A DNA stretch of 6,586 bases. It comes from Ruminococcaceae bacterium UBA4306. Its GTDB lineage: Bacteria; Bacillota; Clostridia; Oscillospirales; Acutalibacteraceae. The notes beneath the pieces are model-generated. The model saw nothing but the letters and a program-made list of their open reading frames with translations, was not told where the DNA came from and did no database searches. This document shows positions 1-6,061 of this stretch, one piece after another. The stretch lies in contig DGUQ01000185.1 in the NCBI GenBank assembly GCA_002394725.1, positions 5,749-12,334 of the forward strand, in the 5' to 3' direction. How positions within the stretch are numbered: position 1 is the first letter of the stretch; every line of letters begins with the position of its first letter. Both the position numbers and the translations under genes were made by a program.

Positions 1-309
1 GGTGATGAAGTCGAATTCCTCGCCGCTGTATGTGCTTTGGATATCCCTTGCGAGCAGCTCGGCGACCTGAGGGATGTACTGGATACGGTCGTGGTACTTT
101 AACCGCAAAATCATGCGGCGCACTCTGCCGTCGTAGACGAAGGTAGAGATACAGCGAAAGCCCCTCGCGCCGCTCGGGATCGGGATATACCTGCGGCGGA
201 TCTCATCATAGCATGTTTTGCACGCGATATGCGTCGCTTCGACCAGTGCGGAGCAATAGGGACAGCGTTCCGGATAAAACAGCGCGGTGAGCTTGCGGAC
301 AAATTCCAT
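1..309 (-). CDS. comF: ComF family protein (phosphoribosyltransferase fold), N-terminal part, cut by window edge
   Basis: The minus strand from the ATG at 309-307 reads 103 codons to the window edge without a stop, so the C-terminal half is missing. The visible part has the ComF layout. A short N-terminal segment (LFYPERCPYC) carries the first half of a four-cysteine zinc site, C16 and C19. The second half is C33 and C36 in ACKTC. Then comes a Y-D-G-R-V-R-R-M-I-L-R-L-K-Y stretch (residues about 64-77), typical of ComF proteins just before the PRTase domain. The last residues read FDFIT, where family members continue into a PVP motif. In naturally competent bacteria ComF helps bring single-stranded DNA into the cytoplasm; in many Clostridia its role is untested. 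The start is supported by GAGGGA seven bases upstream, inside the end of recD2. The recD2 stop lies one base before this ATG, so the two are almost certainly cotranscribed and perhaps translationally coupled. Confidence 0.88.
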   Translation of the reverse strand, partial: MEFVRKLTALFYPERCPYCSALVEATHIACKTCYDEIRRRYIPIPSGARGFRCISTFVYDGRVRRMILRLKYHDRIQYIPQVAELLARDIQSTYSGEEFDFIT

Positions 310-310
310 A

Positions 311-2509
311 TCAATCCCTCATCAAGAATGTTTTCAGCCCCGTGTAGCGCAGGATGCGGCGGTTGTTCTCGACCATCGTGCGCAGGGCGTTCTCGTCACC
401 GATGATGATCAGCATTTTTTTCGCTCGCGTCACGGCGGTGTAGAGCAGATTGCGGTACATCAGCTGGGGAGCGCCGCGGAACATCGGCAGGACGACGCAG
501 TCGAATTCATTGCCTTGACTTTTGTGGACGGTGCAGGCGTAGGCAAGCTCCAGATCGCCGACGCTGTCGCTGTCGTAGGTCGCGACGCGGTCGTCGAATC
601 TCACCTTATAGATTTTGGAGGCGTTATTGACCTCGACCATCACGCCGATATCGCCGTTGAACACGCCCTCGCCGTATTCGCCGTCATCCTTTGTCCACAG
701 GATATCGTAATTGTTGCGGCTCTGCATGACCTTATCGCCCTCGTTGAGCGTGTAGTAGCCGACCTTCACGCCGCGTGAGGGGTTAGGATTGACTAAGGTC
801 TGCAGGCGATTGTTGAGCTCATATGTCCCCAGAATCCCTTTACGCGTAGGGGAGAGCACCTGGATGTTTTCGTGCAGATTGTAGCCGTAGGCGTTTTTCA
901 GCCGTCTGGCGCACAAATCACCGACCGTTTCGGCAATATGCTCCTGATTGTAGTCAGGCAGAAAGAAAAAGTCGTTGTCCCTGATACGGATATCGGGCAT
1001 CTCGCCCTGCACGATCTTGTGCGCGTTGGTGACGATCAGGCTTTCCATCGACTGACGGAAGATCTCGCCCAGTGTGACGACGGGAATAGTGTTCGACGCG
1101 ATCAGGTCATACAGCACGTTGCCTGCTCCTACGGAGGGGAGCTGATGGCTGTCGCCTACTAAGATCAGACGGCACGACAGCGGCAGCGCGCGCAAGAGGC
1201 TTTCGAGCAGGGCGGTATCGACCATACTCACCTCGTCCACGATCAGCGCGTCGGTATTGAGCAGATTGCGCTCGTTGCGCTTGAATACGGGCTTGTCCTC
1301 GATATCGTAGCTCACCTCGAGCATGCGATGGATGGTTTTGGCTTCTTCGCCTGTCACGGCGGTCATCCGCTGGGCGGCTCTTCCTGTCGGCGCGCAGAGA
1401 TAGACCTTTTGACCGCTCTCCTTGAGCAGCCGAATGATGGCGTTGAGAGTGGTTGTCTTGCCGGTGCCGGGACCGCCGGTGAGGATCAGCAGTCCTGTCG
1501 TCAGCGCGTCGCTGATCGCTTTCTTTTGCAGGGCGGCATAGGTGATACCGCCTTCCTGTTCGATCGCGGCGATCTTCTCCTCAGCGCCGTCAATCGCGGG
1601 CGCGGGAAAACGCAGCAGCATCTTCATGCGCGCGGCGATATAGGTCTCGCCGTCATACAGCGACGGCAGAAAGACACATTCTTTTTCATTGACGGTGTCG
1701 AGGATCAGCGTGTTGTCCCCGATCATCTCCTTGAGCGCGGATTCACACGCGGCAGGGTCGATCTCCAAGAGATCGGCGGTCGTGTTGACCAGCTTATCCT
1801 GCGGCAGACAGGTGTGACCGTTGAGGCGGTTGTGCTTGAGGATGAACGCCAAAGCCGCTCGAACGCGGATACGCGCGTCCTGCGGCGTGTTCTGCGACAG
1901 CGCGATCATATCGGCGGTCTCAAAGGAGATCCCGATCCCTTCCTCACACAAAACATAGGGGTTTTCCTCGATATGCGCGATCGCGTTGTTGCCGTACTTC
2001 TTCCAGATCTTCACGGCGGCATTCGGGCTGACGGAGTAGTTCGAGAGATAGATCATCAGCTCGCGGATCCCGACGACGCTCTTGAGCTGTTCGCTGATAT
2101 CCTGCGCCTTTTTCAAAGAGATACCCTTGAGCTTTGAGACGCGCTCGGGATCGTTTTCGAGTACGGACAGGGTGTCCGCGCCGAATTCCAGCACCAAGCG
2201 CCTTGCGGTGGAGGGTCCGATGCCCCTGATCGCGCCGCTCGACAGGTATTTGAGGATGCCGTCCATATTCTCGGGCATGGTGCGCTCGAACGCCGATACC
2301 GCGAACTGCTCGCCGTAGGTTGGGTGGTTCTTGAACACGCCGAACAGCTTGACGCTCTCGCCGGCATTGACCAGCGGCATCACGCCGTTGGCGGTGATCA
2401 GCGCCTCGTCACCGCTGATTTCCAGCACGGTATAGCCGTTTTCTTCATTTCGGTAAATGATGTTCTCCACCACGCCGTTTATTTCAAATAGTTGTTCGTG
2501 ATTAGTCAT
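311..2509 (-). CDS. recD2: ATP-dependent RecD-like (RecD2) DNA helicase
   Basis: This 732-residue superfamily 1B helicase moves 5'-3' on DNA and acts in repair and replication-fork maintenance in bacteria that usually lack RecBC partners for it. The N-terminus (residues about 8-75) is the RecD2 OB-like domain, with the typical IIYRNEENGYTVLEI. Helix-hairpin-helix elements follow (GAIRGIGPSTA near 92-102, KLKGISLKKAQDI near 126-138). The helicase core has Walker A GGPGTGKT (345-352, Lys351), Walker B DEVSMVD (425-431), VGDSHQLPSVGAG (451-463), EIFRQ (482-486), AYACTVHKSQG (656-666) and LLYTAVTRA (688-696). All key residues look intact, and the length is normal for RecD2. The open frame extends upstream to 2785, but the ATG at 2509 is chosen because AAGGGA lies five bases before it, homology to the family begins there, and the longer version would cover two promoters and the divergent gene. 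The stop is one base from comF. Confidence 0.96.
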   Translation of the reverse strand: MTNHEQLFEINGVVENIIYRNEENGYTVLEISGDEALITANGVMPLVNAGESVKLFGVFKNHPTYGEQFAVSAFERTMPENMDGILKYLSSGAIRGIGPSTARRLVLEFGADTLSVLENDPERVSKLKGISLKKAQDISEQLKSVVGIRELMIYLSNYSVSPNAAVKIWKKYGNNAIAHIEENPYVLCEEGIGISFETADMIALSQNTPQDARIRVRAALAFILKHNRLNGHTCLPQDKLVNTTADLLEIDPAACESALKEMIGDNTLILDTVNEKECVFLPSLYDGETYIAARMKMLLRFPAPAIDGAEEKIAAIEQEGGITYAALQKKAISDALTTGLLILTGGPGTGKTTTLNAIIRLLKESGQKVYLCAPTGRAAQRMTAVTGEEAKTIHRMLEVSYDIEDKPVFKRNERNLLNTDALIVDEVSMVDTALLESLLRALPLSCRLILVGDSHQLPSVGAGNVLYDLIASNTIPVVTLGEIFRQSMESLIVTNAHKIVQGEMPDIRIRDNDFFFLPDYNQEHIAETVGDLCARRLKNAYGYNLHENIQVLSPTRKGILGTYELNNRLQTLVNPNPSRGVKVGYYTLNEGDKVMQSRNNYDILWTKDDGEYGEGVFNGDIGVMVEVNNASKIYKVRFDDRVATYDSDSVGDLELAYACTVHKSQGNEFDCVVLPMFRGAPQLMYRNLLYTAVTRAKKMLIIIGDENALRTMVENNRRILRYTGLKTFLMRD

Positions 2510-2552
2510 AATAATCCCTTGCGTGAAAATGATAATATCGGTAATTCTACTG

Positions 2553-2581
2553 TTGAATTTTTCCTGAAATTGTCTTATAAT
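2553..2581 (+). promoter_or_regulatory. Sigma-A type promoter for the CofE-like gene and probably the genes after it
   Basis: TTGAAT (2553-2558) and a perfect TATAAT (2576-2581) are separated by exactly 17 bases. The match is four of six in the -35 and six of six in the -10. Transcription should start near 2588, leaving a leader of about 114 bases before the ATG at 2702. The leader can fold. The outer arms are TATATGC (2587-2593) and GCACATATA (2622-2630, two-base bulge). The inner arms are GCGGA (2603-2607) and TCCGC (2617-2621). Confidence 0.7.
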
Positions 2582-2644
2582 ACTCATATATGCGTATAAG
2601 GGGCGGATCGTCCGACTCCGCGCACATATAGTATGCCGAAAACC

Positions 2645-2673
2645 AGTATACCATATATTTTGTGAAAATGCTA
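2645..2673 (-). promoter_or_regulatory. Probable extended -10 promoter for recD2-comF
   Basis: On the minus strand, TGGTATACT (2653-2645) forms an extended -10 element (TG-N-TATACT). The hexamer 17 bases upstream (TAGCAT, 2673-2668) is a poor -35, as is common for extended -10 promoters. A start near 2638 would give a leader of about 130 bases before recD2. This is inferred from consensus match only. Confidence 0.45.
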
Positions 2674-2701
2674 CCTTTTTGAAATCAGATGAGGTGAAAT
2701 T

Positions 2702-3400
2702 ATGGAATTTGTCGCAAATGAAGGCAAGAACGTTGAAATAACCGTCAACGGTGTGACCTATATGCGCCACGCGATCAAGACGCATTTTGTCAAGCAGGGC
2801 GAGGATTACATCGAGATCTTTAAGAAATATGTACAGCCCTTGTATGAGGAGGGCGATATCGTCAGCTCCTCCGAGAAGATCATCGCGTTATGTCAGGGCA
2901 GGGTCGTCAAGCGCGAGGAGCTCAAGATCGGCTTTTGGGCAAAGTTTTTGTCCAAGTTCGCTTCTCACCCCGATACCGGCGTAGGCGTAGGCGAGACCAT
3001 CAAGATGCAGTACGCGATCACCAAGGTCGGTCTGCCCAAGGTGCTGTGGGCTTCCTTTGCCGGCGGCGTCTGCAAGCTCTTCGGCAAGAAGGGCGTTTTC
3101 TATGAGATCGTCGGCTCCGAGGTCGCGGGTCTCGACGGCTTTTACGATCATGTTTGGTCGGAGTACAGAGATATCGGTATCGAGAATCCCGAGAACCCCT
3201 CCGGCGTGTGTGATGAGATCAAGGAAAAGCTCGGCATGTCCTGTATGATCGTTGACGCGAACGATCTCGGTCAGGAGGTTCTGGGCTATTCTTCCGACAT
3301 TAAGCTCAGTGAAGAGGAGCTCCATGGCTTGATCGCCGATAATCCCTGCGGTCAGGGTCAGGAGACGACTCCGATCGTTTTGATTCGAAAAAAGAAATAA
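2702..3400 (+). CDS. Coenzyme F420-0:L-glutamate ligase-like (CofE-like) protein
   Basis: The 232-residue protein resembles the F420_ligase (CofE) family, whose founding archaeal members use GTP to join L-glutamate to F420-0 through an amide bond. The match rests on GDIVSSSEKIIALCQGR (51-67, the family's conserved N-terminal strand and lysine segment), a glycine-rich TGVGVGETIK (92-101), IVDANDLGQEVLG (183-195, the acidic divalent-metal/nucleotide region) and DNPCGQGQETTPI (213-225). The length is close to that of single-domain CofE proteins. There is no signal peptide or membrane segment, so it should be cytoplasmic. The start is fixed by GAGGTG seven bases upstream and by the promoter at 2553. 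No F420 biosynthesis or F420-dependent gene is visible here. Clostridia of this kind are not known for making F420, so the acceptor is probably something else. The next two genes, a racemase and an ATP-grasp ligase, point to amino-acid conjugate chemistry. Family call is confident; substrate unknown. Confidence 0.82.
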   Translation: MEFVANEGKNVEITVNGVTYMRHAIKTHFVKQGEDYIEIFKKYVQPLYEEGDIVSSSEKIIALCQGRVVKREELKIGFWAKFLSKFASHPDTGVGVGETIKMQYAITKVGLPKVLWASFAGGVCKLFGKKGVFYEIVGSEVAGLDGFYDHVWSEYRDIGIENPENPSGVCDEIKEKLGMSCMIVDANDLGQEVLGYSSDIKLSEEELHGLIADNPCGQGQETTPIVLIRKKK

Positions 3401-3549
3401 AATCACATCGGATTCCAATGAAGCTTTTACGTTATTATGGATGAATAACGCACACAGTTGAATGGCTTTATCCTGTAGGGGAGGGGCTTGCTCCTCCCGA
3501 CTGTTGAAACGATCCTATTATTTGTAACGATTACAGTTGAGGGGTTATC
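3401..3549 (+). other. Spacer between CofE-like gene and racemase, rich in inverted repeats
   Basis: This 149-base AT-rich spacer has no gene. In order it holds a perfect 7-bp inverted repeat, CGTTATT / AATAACG (3430-3436 and 3444-3450); the octamer ACAGTTGA (3454-3461), repeated directly at 3533-3540; a GC-rich hairpin (3479-3498); a 13-mer shared with the next spacer (3515-3527); a small palindrome TGTAA-CGA-TTACA (3523-3535); and the racemase ribosome-binding site GAGGGG (3539-3544). I saw no convincing promoter, and neither hairpin is followed by a T-run, so read-through from the gene before is plausible. Confidence 0.6.
3479..3498 (+). repeat. GC-rich hairpin with CUUG tetraloop
   Basis: GGGAGGGG and CTCCTCCC pair over eight positions (one G-U) around a CTTG loop. 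The CUUG tetraloop is a known stable RNA loop. No T-run follows, so it does not look like an intrinsic terminator. It may be an RNA-processing or mRNA-stability element, or one end of a dispersed intergenic repeat. Confidence 0.6.
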
Positions 3550-4710
3550 ATGGCTGATTCCTATGTAGAGATCAATCTCACACGCCTGAGCAATAATGTC
3601 CGGGCAATCTTGGAGAAATATCCGGAGTACAAAAGCTATATCGGCGTTGTCAAGGGCGACGCCTACGGTCACGGCATGCGCGCTGTCAAGGCGCTCCATA
3701 ACGGCGGCTTGCGCTATTTTGCCGTGTCTTCCTTAGAGGAAGCCTTTGACCTGCGCAAGTATAACGCCCATGTTCCGGTCTTATGTCTGGAGCCGGTCGC
3801 GATCGAGCGGCTGGGCGAGGCGGCAGATCTGGATCTGACCCTCGCGATCCCCGATATCGAGTACCTGAGAGCAATGCTGGAAGCGAATGTGAACCATAGC
3901 TTCAAGGTGCATATCAAGGTGGACGCCGGCTTCAGCCGACTCGGATTGAAGGACAAGGGCGAGATCAAGGAAGCGGTTCAGCTGATCAACAGCTCGCCGC
4001 ATTTCCTCGAGGGTATCTATCAGCACTTCGCGACAGCCGGTATCTTTGATCCGCATTATGATAACCAGATCCGCCGCTTCAAGGAGCTGACCTCCCTGAT
4101 CGATCTCGACGAGATCCCGATCGTGCATTTGGGCAGCGGCGTATCGCTGGTAGCGCACCCCAAGATCGATATCGCGACCGGCACCCGTATGGGTTTGATC
4201 ATGTACGGCTACAATATCAGCCCGTCCTCCTACGGCAGCAGTGTGAAGGATCGCCTCAGAGATCTGCGCGATAAACACAACCAGAAGAAGTATCATCTGA
4301 CCGAGACCTATCGTGACGTACAGCTCGATCTTTCTCCGGCAATGTCGTATAAATGCCGTATTTTGCAGATCAAGGACGTCAACGCGGGCGAATACGTCGG
4401 CTACGGCGCGGAGTATCAGGCGCAGGAGCTGATCAGCATCGCGGTACTGCCTGTCGGCTACAACAACGGTATCGGACATGCCAACTACGGCAGAGTGGTT
4501 GAGATCAACGGCAAGCGTTATCCGATCATCGGTGAGATCGGCATGAATATGTGCTGCGTCAAGGTCGATAACCGCGTCAAGCTCACCGACACCGTCACGC
4601 TGCTCGGCGGCGGTATCAGCCTCGGACGCTTCTCCCGTGCGTCGGGTCTGGGACTTGCCGAAGTCCTGCTCGGCATCGGTAAGAACAACGAAAGAATCTA
4701 TATTAAATAG
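3550..4710 (+). CDS. Alanine racemase family protein, divergent
   Basis: The 386-residue protein is a fold-type III PLP enzyme. Canonical members interconvert L- and D-alanine for peptidoglycan. The N-terminal barrel carries the PLP lysine in VVKGDAYGHG (Lys35, with Tyr39), the IKVDAGFSRLG segment (Lys123, Arg130) and EGIYQHFATA (His159). Arg213 in GTRMGLIMYG is the expected pyridine-nitrogen contact. The C-terminal domain carries the second catalytic base, Tyr285, in VGYGAEYQA. Departures from the usual pattern are HLGSGVSL where an asparagine-serine pair is normal, GYNNG instead of GYADG (303-307), GMNM instead of the cysteine-Met-Asp motif (Asn333), and a charged insertion of roughly 25 residues around 229-257. 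The catalytic residues are kept, so it is probably active, but its amino-acid preference may differ. The start follows GAGGGG by five bases. It sits between two ligase-like genes, so it may feed a dedicated pathway rather than serve as the housekeeping Alr. I leave the symbol blank for that reason. Confidence 0.88.
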   Translation: MADSYVEINLTRLSNNVRAILEKYPEYKSYIGVVKGDAYGHGMRAVKALHNGGLRYFAVSSLEEAFDLRKYNAHVPVLCLEPVAIERLGEAADLDLTLAIPDIEYLRAMLEANVNHSFKVHIKVDAGFSRLGLKDKGEIKEAVQLINSSPHFLEGIYQHFATAGIFDPHYDNQIRRFKELTSLIDLDEIPIVHLGSGVSLVAHPKIDIATGTRMGLIMYGYNISPSSYGSSVKDRLRDLRDKHNQKKYHLTETYRDVQLDLSPAMSYKCRILQIKDVNAGEYVGYGAEYQAQELISIAVLPVGYNNGIGHANYGRVVEINGKRYPIIGEIGMNMCCVKVDNRVKLTDTVTLLGGGISLGRFSRASGLGLAEVLLGIGKNNERIYIK

Positions 4711-4744
4711 GTGAACGGTGAATGGTGAATGGTGAACGGTGAAG
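4710..4744 (+). repeat. Five-copy 7-bp tandem repeat (GGTGAAN)
   Basis: Five head-to-tail heptamers run without interruption: GGTGAAC, GGTGAAT, GGTGAAT, GGTGAAC, GGTGAAG. The array starts on the last base of the racemase stop codon TAG, so changes in copy number would not alter the protein but would change the spacing to the next gene. Confidence 0.9.
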
Positions 4745-4817
4745 GTTTCTCGCTTCGCTCGTTCAATTCTATTATTTGTAATCCCACTATCATTTACTGA
4801 AATCGGAGGTCGATTTT
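4711..4817 (+). other. Spacer between racemase and ATP-grasp gene
   Basis: This 107-base spacer holds the heptamer array, then a short CGCTTCGCTCG stretch (4751-4761), the 13-mer CTATTATTTGTAA (4769-4781) that is also present at 3515-3527, and the ribosome-binding site GGAGGT (4805-4810). No terminator and no clear promoter were seen. The -10-like TATTAT at 4770-4775 lacks an acceptable -35. Confidence 0.55.
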
Positions 4818-5849
4818 ATGGCAATGTCAGTTACCAAGTGGCTGATGAATAAATTCAAGGATATCAACAAGGAAAGGATGAACCGCCACATCGAGATCAT
4901 CCAGCAGCAGAGCGGTAAATCCAAGTTTTATATCAAGTGCAGCCTGATGTGGAACTTTTTGACGCAGGGAACGGGCTACACCGATTATTTCCGCGGACAT
5001 TTTATTGACGCGACCAATGAGGAGAAAAAGACCTTCGCGACCGCCAAGCGCTTTTATCGGCTGATGGCTTACCTCAATGATGAAGAGTATATCGTCGTAT
5101 TGGGCGATAAGCTGATCTTCGACGAGGTGTTCCGCGATTATCTCAAGCGCGATTTCATCAATCTGCGCAAAAGCACGCCCGATGATCTGAGAGAATTCCT
5201 CAAGGACAAGACCATCGTTTTCGCCAAGGAGACCAAGGGCGAGGGCGGTCACGGTATCTCGAAATGCGTCGTCAAGGAGATCAAGGACGTCGACGCGTTC
5301 TATAACCGGTGCAAGGAGAACGGTCAGTTCCTGATCGAGGACGGCATCAAGCAGCATCCCGATCTCAATCAGATCAACCCCAATGTCGTCAACTCCTTCC
5401 GCGTCATCACCCTGTTGAACGATAAGGGCGAGATCAAAATGATCGCGAACGCCCTGCGCGTCAATCAGGATGACAGCGTTGTCATCGGCTGTACCAACGA
5501 CCTGTATTTCAGCCTCGGTGCCGACGGCAGGATCGACAGTAATGTTGTCGATGACTACGGCAAGGTCTATGACACCCATCCCTTGACAGGCGTCAAGTTC
5601 AAGGACGTCTACATCCACGGTGTGCAGGAAGCCTTTGATATGTGTATCGACGCGCACAAGCGTATTCCGCAGTGCCGCTACATCGGATGGGATATCGCGT
5701 TTTCTGAGAACGGCCCCGTCATCGTAGAGGGCAACGAATATCCCGGCTACGGACTTGTCCAGCATTACGCGCTGAAGAACAAGCGCACCGGTCACCTCAA
5801 AGAGGTCGCCGATCACCTCGGTGAAGAGTATAACAGAATCAAGCTGTAA
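4818..5849 (+). CDS. ATP-grasp domain protein, sugar-transfer-associated type (ATPgrasp_ST-like)
   Basis: The 343-residue cytoplasmic protein belongs to the ATP-grasp superfamily, which activates a carboxylate as an acyl phosphate and joins it to an amine or other nucleophile. The nucleotide-binding lysine and flexible glycine loop are FAKETKGEGGHG (135-146). The next strand has FLIEDGI (171-177), followed by NSFRVITL (192-199). The metal-binding acids are in GWDIAF (Asp292) and VIVEGNEYPG (Glu304, Asn306). The spacing and the GWD...EGN pair fit the ATPgrasp_ST group, which is often found near cell-surface polysaccharide genes. The N-terminal 130 residues are helical and charged (K, R, E), with no signal peptide or membrane segment. 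GGAGGT seven bases upstream fixes the start. The gene is last of the three enzymes, 12 bases before a terminator. With the CofE-like ligase and the racemase it may build an amino-acid-bearing metabolite or modify an envelope precursor. The family is firm; the substrate is not known. Confidence 0.85.
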   Translation: MAMSVTKWLMNKFKDINKERMNRHIEIIQQQSGKSKFYIKCSLMWNFLTQGTGYTDYFRGHFIDATNEEKKTFATAKRFYRLMAYLNDEEYIVVLGDKLIFDEVFRDYLKRDFINLRKSTPDDLREFLKDKTIVFAKETKGEGGHGISKCVVKEIKDVDAFYNRCKENGQFLIEDGIKQHPDLNQINPNVVNSFRVITLLNDKGEIKMIANALRVNQDDSVVIGCTNDLYFSLGADGRIDSNVVDDYGKVYDTHPLTGVKFKDVYIHGVQEAFDMCIDAHKRIPQCRYIGWDIAFSENGPVIVEGNEYPGYGLVQHYALKNKRTGHLKEVADHLGEEYNRIKL

Positions 5850-5860
5850 ATCGCTTTTTC

Positions 5861-5890
5861 ATCCCCGTGCTTAGGCTCGGGGATTTCTTT
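5861..5890 (+). terminator. Intrinsic terminator after the ATP-grasp gene
   Basis: ATCCCCG (5861-5867) and CGGGGAT (5878-5884) form a perfect 7-bp stem. GC/GC pairs extend it inside, past one T-T mismatch, to a TTAG loop. The run TTTCTTT (5884-5890) follows. It starts 12 bases after the stop codon and marks the end of the rightward enzyme cluster. Confidence 0.85.
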
Positions 5891-5934
5891 GTGTGCTTTG
5901 CATAAAGGAATCTCTGATTTTTTGTGTAGTATGA

Positions 5935-5965
5935 CTTGATAAGAAATGTCGTTTCTGCTTGATAA
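5935..5965 (+). promoter_or_regulatory. Operator-like palindrome between direct repeats, upstream of the secreted-protein gene
   Basis: CTTGATAA occurs at 5935-5942 and again at 5958-5965, a 23-base spacing. Between the copies lies the inverted repeat AGAAA-TGTCG-TTTCT (5942-5956). The right-hand repeat contains the -35 of the promoter that follows, so a protein bound here would overlap RNA polymerase. The regulator is unknown. Confidence 0.4.
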
Positions 5966-5987
5966 AACACGGCAGGTACCCTATAAT
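5959..5987 (+). promoter_or_regulatory. Sigma-A type promoter for the secreted-protein gene
   Basis: TTGATA (5959-5964) and a perfect TATAAT (5982-5987) are spaced by 17 bases. The expected start is near 5994, about 68 bases before the ATG at 6062. It lies after the terminator at 5861-5890, so the gene to the right is an independent transcription unit. Confidence 0.75.
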
Positions 5988-6061
5988 GGAACTGTGCAAG
6001 AATCCCTTTGGCAAATACCCTTTTGAATATCCACTATCCCTGCGTTTGAAAGGAGTTTATG

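Noticed and set aside
1328..2137. 269-codon open frame antisense to recD2
   Set aside because: It has no start signals and no family features, and it lies opposite the helicase core, whose motifs are fully intact.
298..2713. Identical 13 bases (TATGGAATTTGTC) at the starts of comF and the CofE-like gene
   Set aside because: Both simply encode Met-Glu-Phe-Val from the first codon. The similarity ends there, so I treat it as coincidence rather than an inverted repeat.
2510..2785. Upstream extension of the recD2 frame by 92 codons
   Set aside because: It has no ribosome-binding site or family similarity, crosses both promoters and overlaps the start of the CofE-like gene. The ATG at 2509 has a good site and fits the family start.
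3430..3450. 7-bp inverted repeat CGTTATT/AATAACG as a terminator for the CofE-like gene
   Set aside because: The stem is AT-rich and weak, and no T-run follows it. It could still be a binding site, but nothing supports that.
3781..4479. Long open frame antisense to the racemase gene
   Set aside because: It arises from the biased codon use of the real gene. It has no ribosome-binding site and no recognisable motif, and the sense frame holds all catalytic motifs.
4827..5816. 329-codon open frame antisense to the ATP-grasp gene
   Set aside because: It is a composition shadow: repetitive D/V/I/L content with no domain, while the sense strand carries an intact ATP-grasp enzyme and its own ribosome-binding site.
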